A DNA stretch of 15,143 nucleotides from Phycisphaeraceae bacterium (lineage in GTDB: Bacteria; Planctomycetota; Phycisphaerae; Phycisphaerales; UBA1924): positions 1 through 15,143 of the forward strand of contig WUAK01000033.1 of the NCBI GenBank assembly GCA_009827205.1. The letters are read 5' to 3'. A model generated the notes under the pieces. It worked only from the letters and a program-made list of their open reading frames with translations, ran no database searches and was not told the origin of the DNA. Position numbers and translations under genes: made by a program. Below, one piece after another: positions 14,344 through 15,143 of this stretch (position 1 is the stretch's first letter; each line of letters begins with the position of its first letter).

Positions 14344-14384
14344 CTAGGCTCGTTACCTGAGGGCCCGGGTTCGGGCCATCCTAG
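14344..14384. other. Possible stem-loop in the gcvH upstream region
   Basis: GGCCCG (14362-14367) and CGGGCC (14372-14377) pair around a GGTT loop. CTAGG (14344-14348) and CCTAG (14380-14384) could form an outer stem with an unpaired 13-nt side. There is no T-run, so it is not a clear intrinsic terminator on either strand. It may be a leader structure or a protein site. Confidence 0.3.
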
Positions 14385-14406
14385 CGGGGACCGCCCTCGC
14401 CGTCAG
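14378..14406 (-). promoter_or_regulatory. Weak candidate promoter for gcvH
   Basis: On the minus strand CTGACG (14406-14401) and TAGGAT (14383-14378) are separated by 17 bp, each matching four of six consensus bases. The predicted start near 14371 gives a leader of about 58 nt that includes the gcvH ribosome binding site. Confidence 0.35.
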
Positions 14407-14478
14407 CCCTGCGACGACCCATACACCTGTCACTCTGGCTGGCCCGAAGCCCGAACTGGTCATACGCTGCCCTAACTT

Positions 14479-15143
14479 ATGCTCCTGACGCTCCACACCG
14501 ATTCCGTTGCATCGATGCTCAGGCCCTCACGCAAGGGCGCAAAGCCCAAGCTTGCGCTCGAGGATTTGCCCGCCTACGCGCGTCAGACGCTCGATCTGCA
14601 CGGCCTGAACATCACCACAGACCTCCTCTCCGGTGCGACACCGACCTTCCTAGAAAAGTTCCGCGAGCGCGCCGACAAAGAACGCTGCTCCTGCCTCCTG
14701 CTCATCGAGCCCGAGCCCATGGAGCTGGCGCACGAGAGCGACGAGATCGGCAACGCTGGCGTTGACCGGATCAGGAAAGTGCTCCGAGCCGCAAACATCC
14801 TCGGGTGCAACGCCGCGGCGATCAGCATCAAGAGCGAGGACACCGAGGACTTCCTCGATTTCACCGTCGATCGCTTCCGGCAGATCGTTGACACGGCAGA
14901 CAAGCTCGACATGAACGTGCTCATCTCGCCCAGGAAGGGACTGACCGAGAAGCCCGAGCGCGTGACAGAACTCATCAAGAAAATCGGTGGCTTCCGTGTC
15001 GGCACGTTCCCAGACTTCGAGTCTGCGATCATCTCAGGAGAGCCCGAATCGTACCTCCGCAAGCTCGTGCCTTACGCTTCGGTTCTCGCTGCGACGACGA
15101 TCGAGTTGATCGAACCTGAGATGCCCGACGAGACCGAGGCACC
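14479..15143 (+). CDS. TIM-barrel protein resembling sugar phosphate isomerases/epimerases, 3' end outside the window
   Basis: The frame is open from ATG 14479 to the edge (221 residues). The pattern of alternating strands and helices fits the xylose-isomerase-like TIM barrel: RCSCLLLIEPEP (69-80), AGVDRIRKVLRAANILGCNAAAISI (93-117), the FTVDRFRQIVDTADKLDMNVLISPRKG helix and strand (128-154), and IKKIGGFRVGTFPDFES (166-182). In this family the strand after 'A...G' normally carries a metal-binding Glu with a nearby His or Asn; here the equivalent is VLISPRKG, without it. This suggests a divergent or non-canonical active site, and the lost C-terminal part is needed to judge. An ATG at 14515 is an alternative start; neither has a Shine-Dalgarno sequence. 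The gene is divergent from gcvH. Confidence 0.65.
   Translation, partial: MLLTLHTDSVASMLRPSRKGAKPKLALEDLPAYARQTLDLHGLNITTDLLSGATPTFLEKFRERADKERCSCLLLIEPEPMELAHESDEIGNAGVDRIRKVLRAANILGCNAAAISIKSEDTEDFLDFTVDRFRQIVDTADKLDMNVLISPRKGLTEKPERVTELIKKIGGFRVGTFPDFESAIISGEPESYLRKLVPYASVLAATTIELIEPEMPDETEA

Noticed and set aside
14313..14478. Glycine riboswitch upstream of gcvH
   Set aside because: None of the characteristic paired glycine-aptamer motifs could be found in the 166 nt; only a short GC stem is present.
14583..15062. 159-codon minus-strand open frame
   Set aside because: It is Ser/Arg-rich and lies opposite a plus-strand frame that reads as a TIM-barrel protein and is open to the window end.

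Overview
The window comes from a GC-rich bacterial chromosome (about 60% G+C by eye). Genes are tightly packed on both strands, several neighbours overlap, and there are no RNA genes, insertion sequences or CRISPR arrays. The gene set and the style of the proteins (extended UvrA and UvrB, a tandem exported YCII-like protein, an ArsR-SRPBCC fusion beside DinB and SRPBCC genes) suggest Planctomycetota, perhaps a Phycisphaerae-type marine lineage. That placement is inference; no phylogenetic marker is decisive here.

Left part (1-5159). The 5' part of a HIT-family hydrolase gene leaves the window on the minus strand and is divergent from a gene for an exported protein with two YCII-like halves. 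That gene converges on uvrA (minus strand), and the two stop codons share a TTAA. Divergent from uvrA is a class I SAM-dependent methyltransferase gene, whose end overlaps a one-helix membrane microprotein gene from the opposite strand.

Middle part (4971-7901, minus strand). A compact apparent operon runs from a membrane-anchored DUF3465 protein to uvrB (3-nt gap) and then to the microprotein (18-nt gap, same reading frame as uvrB). UvrA and UvrB are thus encoded close together but in separate transcription units. Both carry lysine-rich tails. UvrB has an insertion of about 38 residues before its DESH box, and UvrA has lost the first cysteine pair of its first zinc module.

Regulated cassette (7992-10430, plus strand). 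A good sigma70-like promoter has its -10 hexamer inside a near-perfect 24-bp palindrome. It drives an SRPBCC protein, an overlapping DinB-family protein, and a one-polypeptide fusion of an ArsR-type winged helix to an SRPBCC (AHSA1) domain. A likely reading is a self-regulated small-molecule-responsive operon whose repressor carries its own ligand pocket. It is followed by a two-helix membrane protein gene whose start codon lies at the edge of a perfect 14-bp palindrome.

Right part (10447-15143). gcvH (glycine cleavage H protein) is followed on the minus strand by a MacB/LolD-type ABC ATPase and a large ten-helix FtsX-type permease, with a 50-nt overlap between the two ABC genes. Divergent from gcvH is the 5' part of a gene for a TIM-barrel protein resembling sugar phosphate isomerases/epimerases, cut by the window edge. 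No gene-free stretch exceeds 170 bases.
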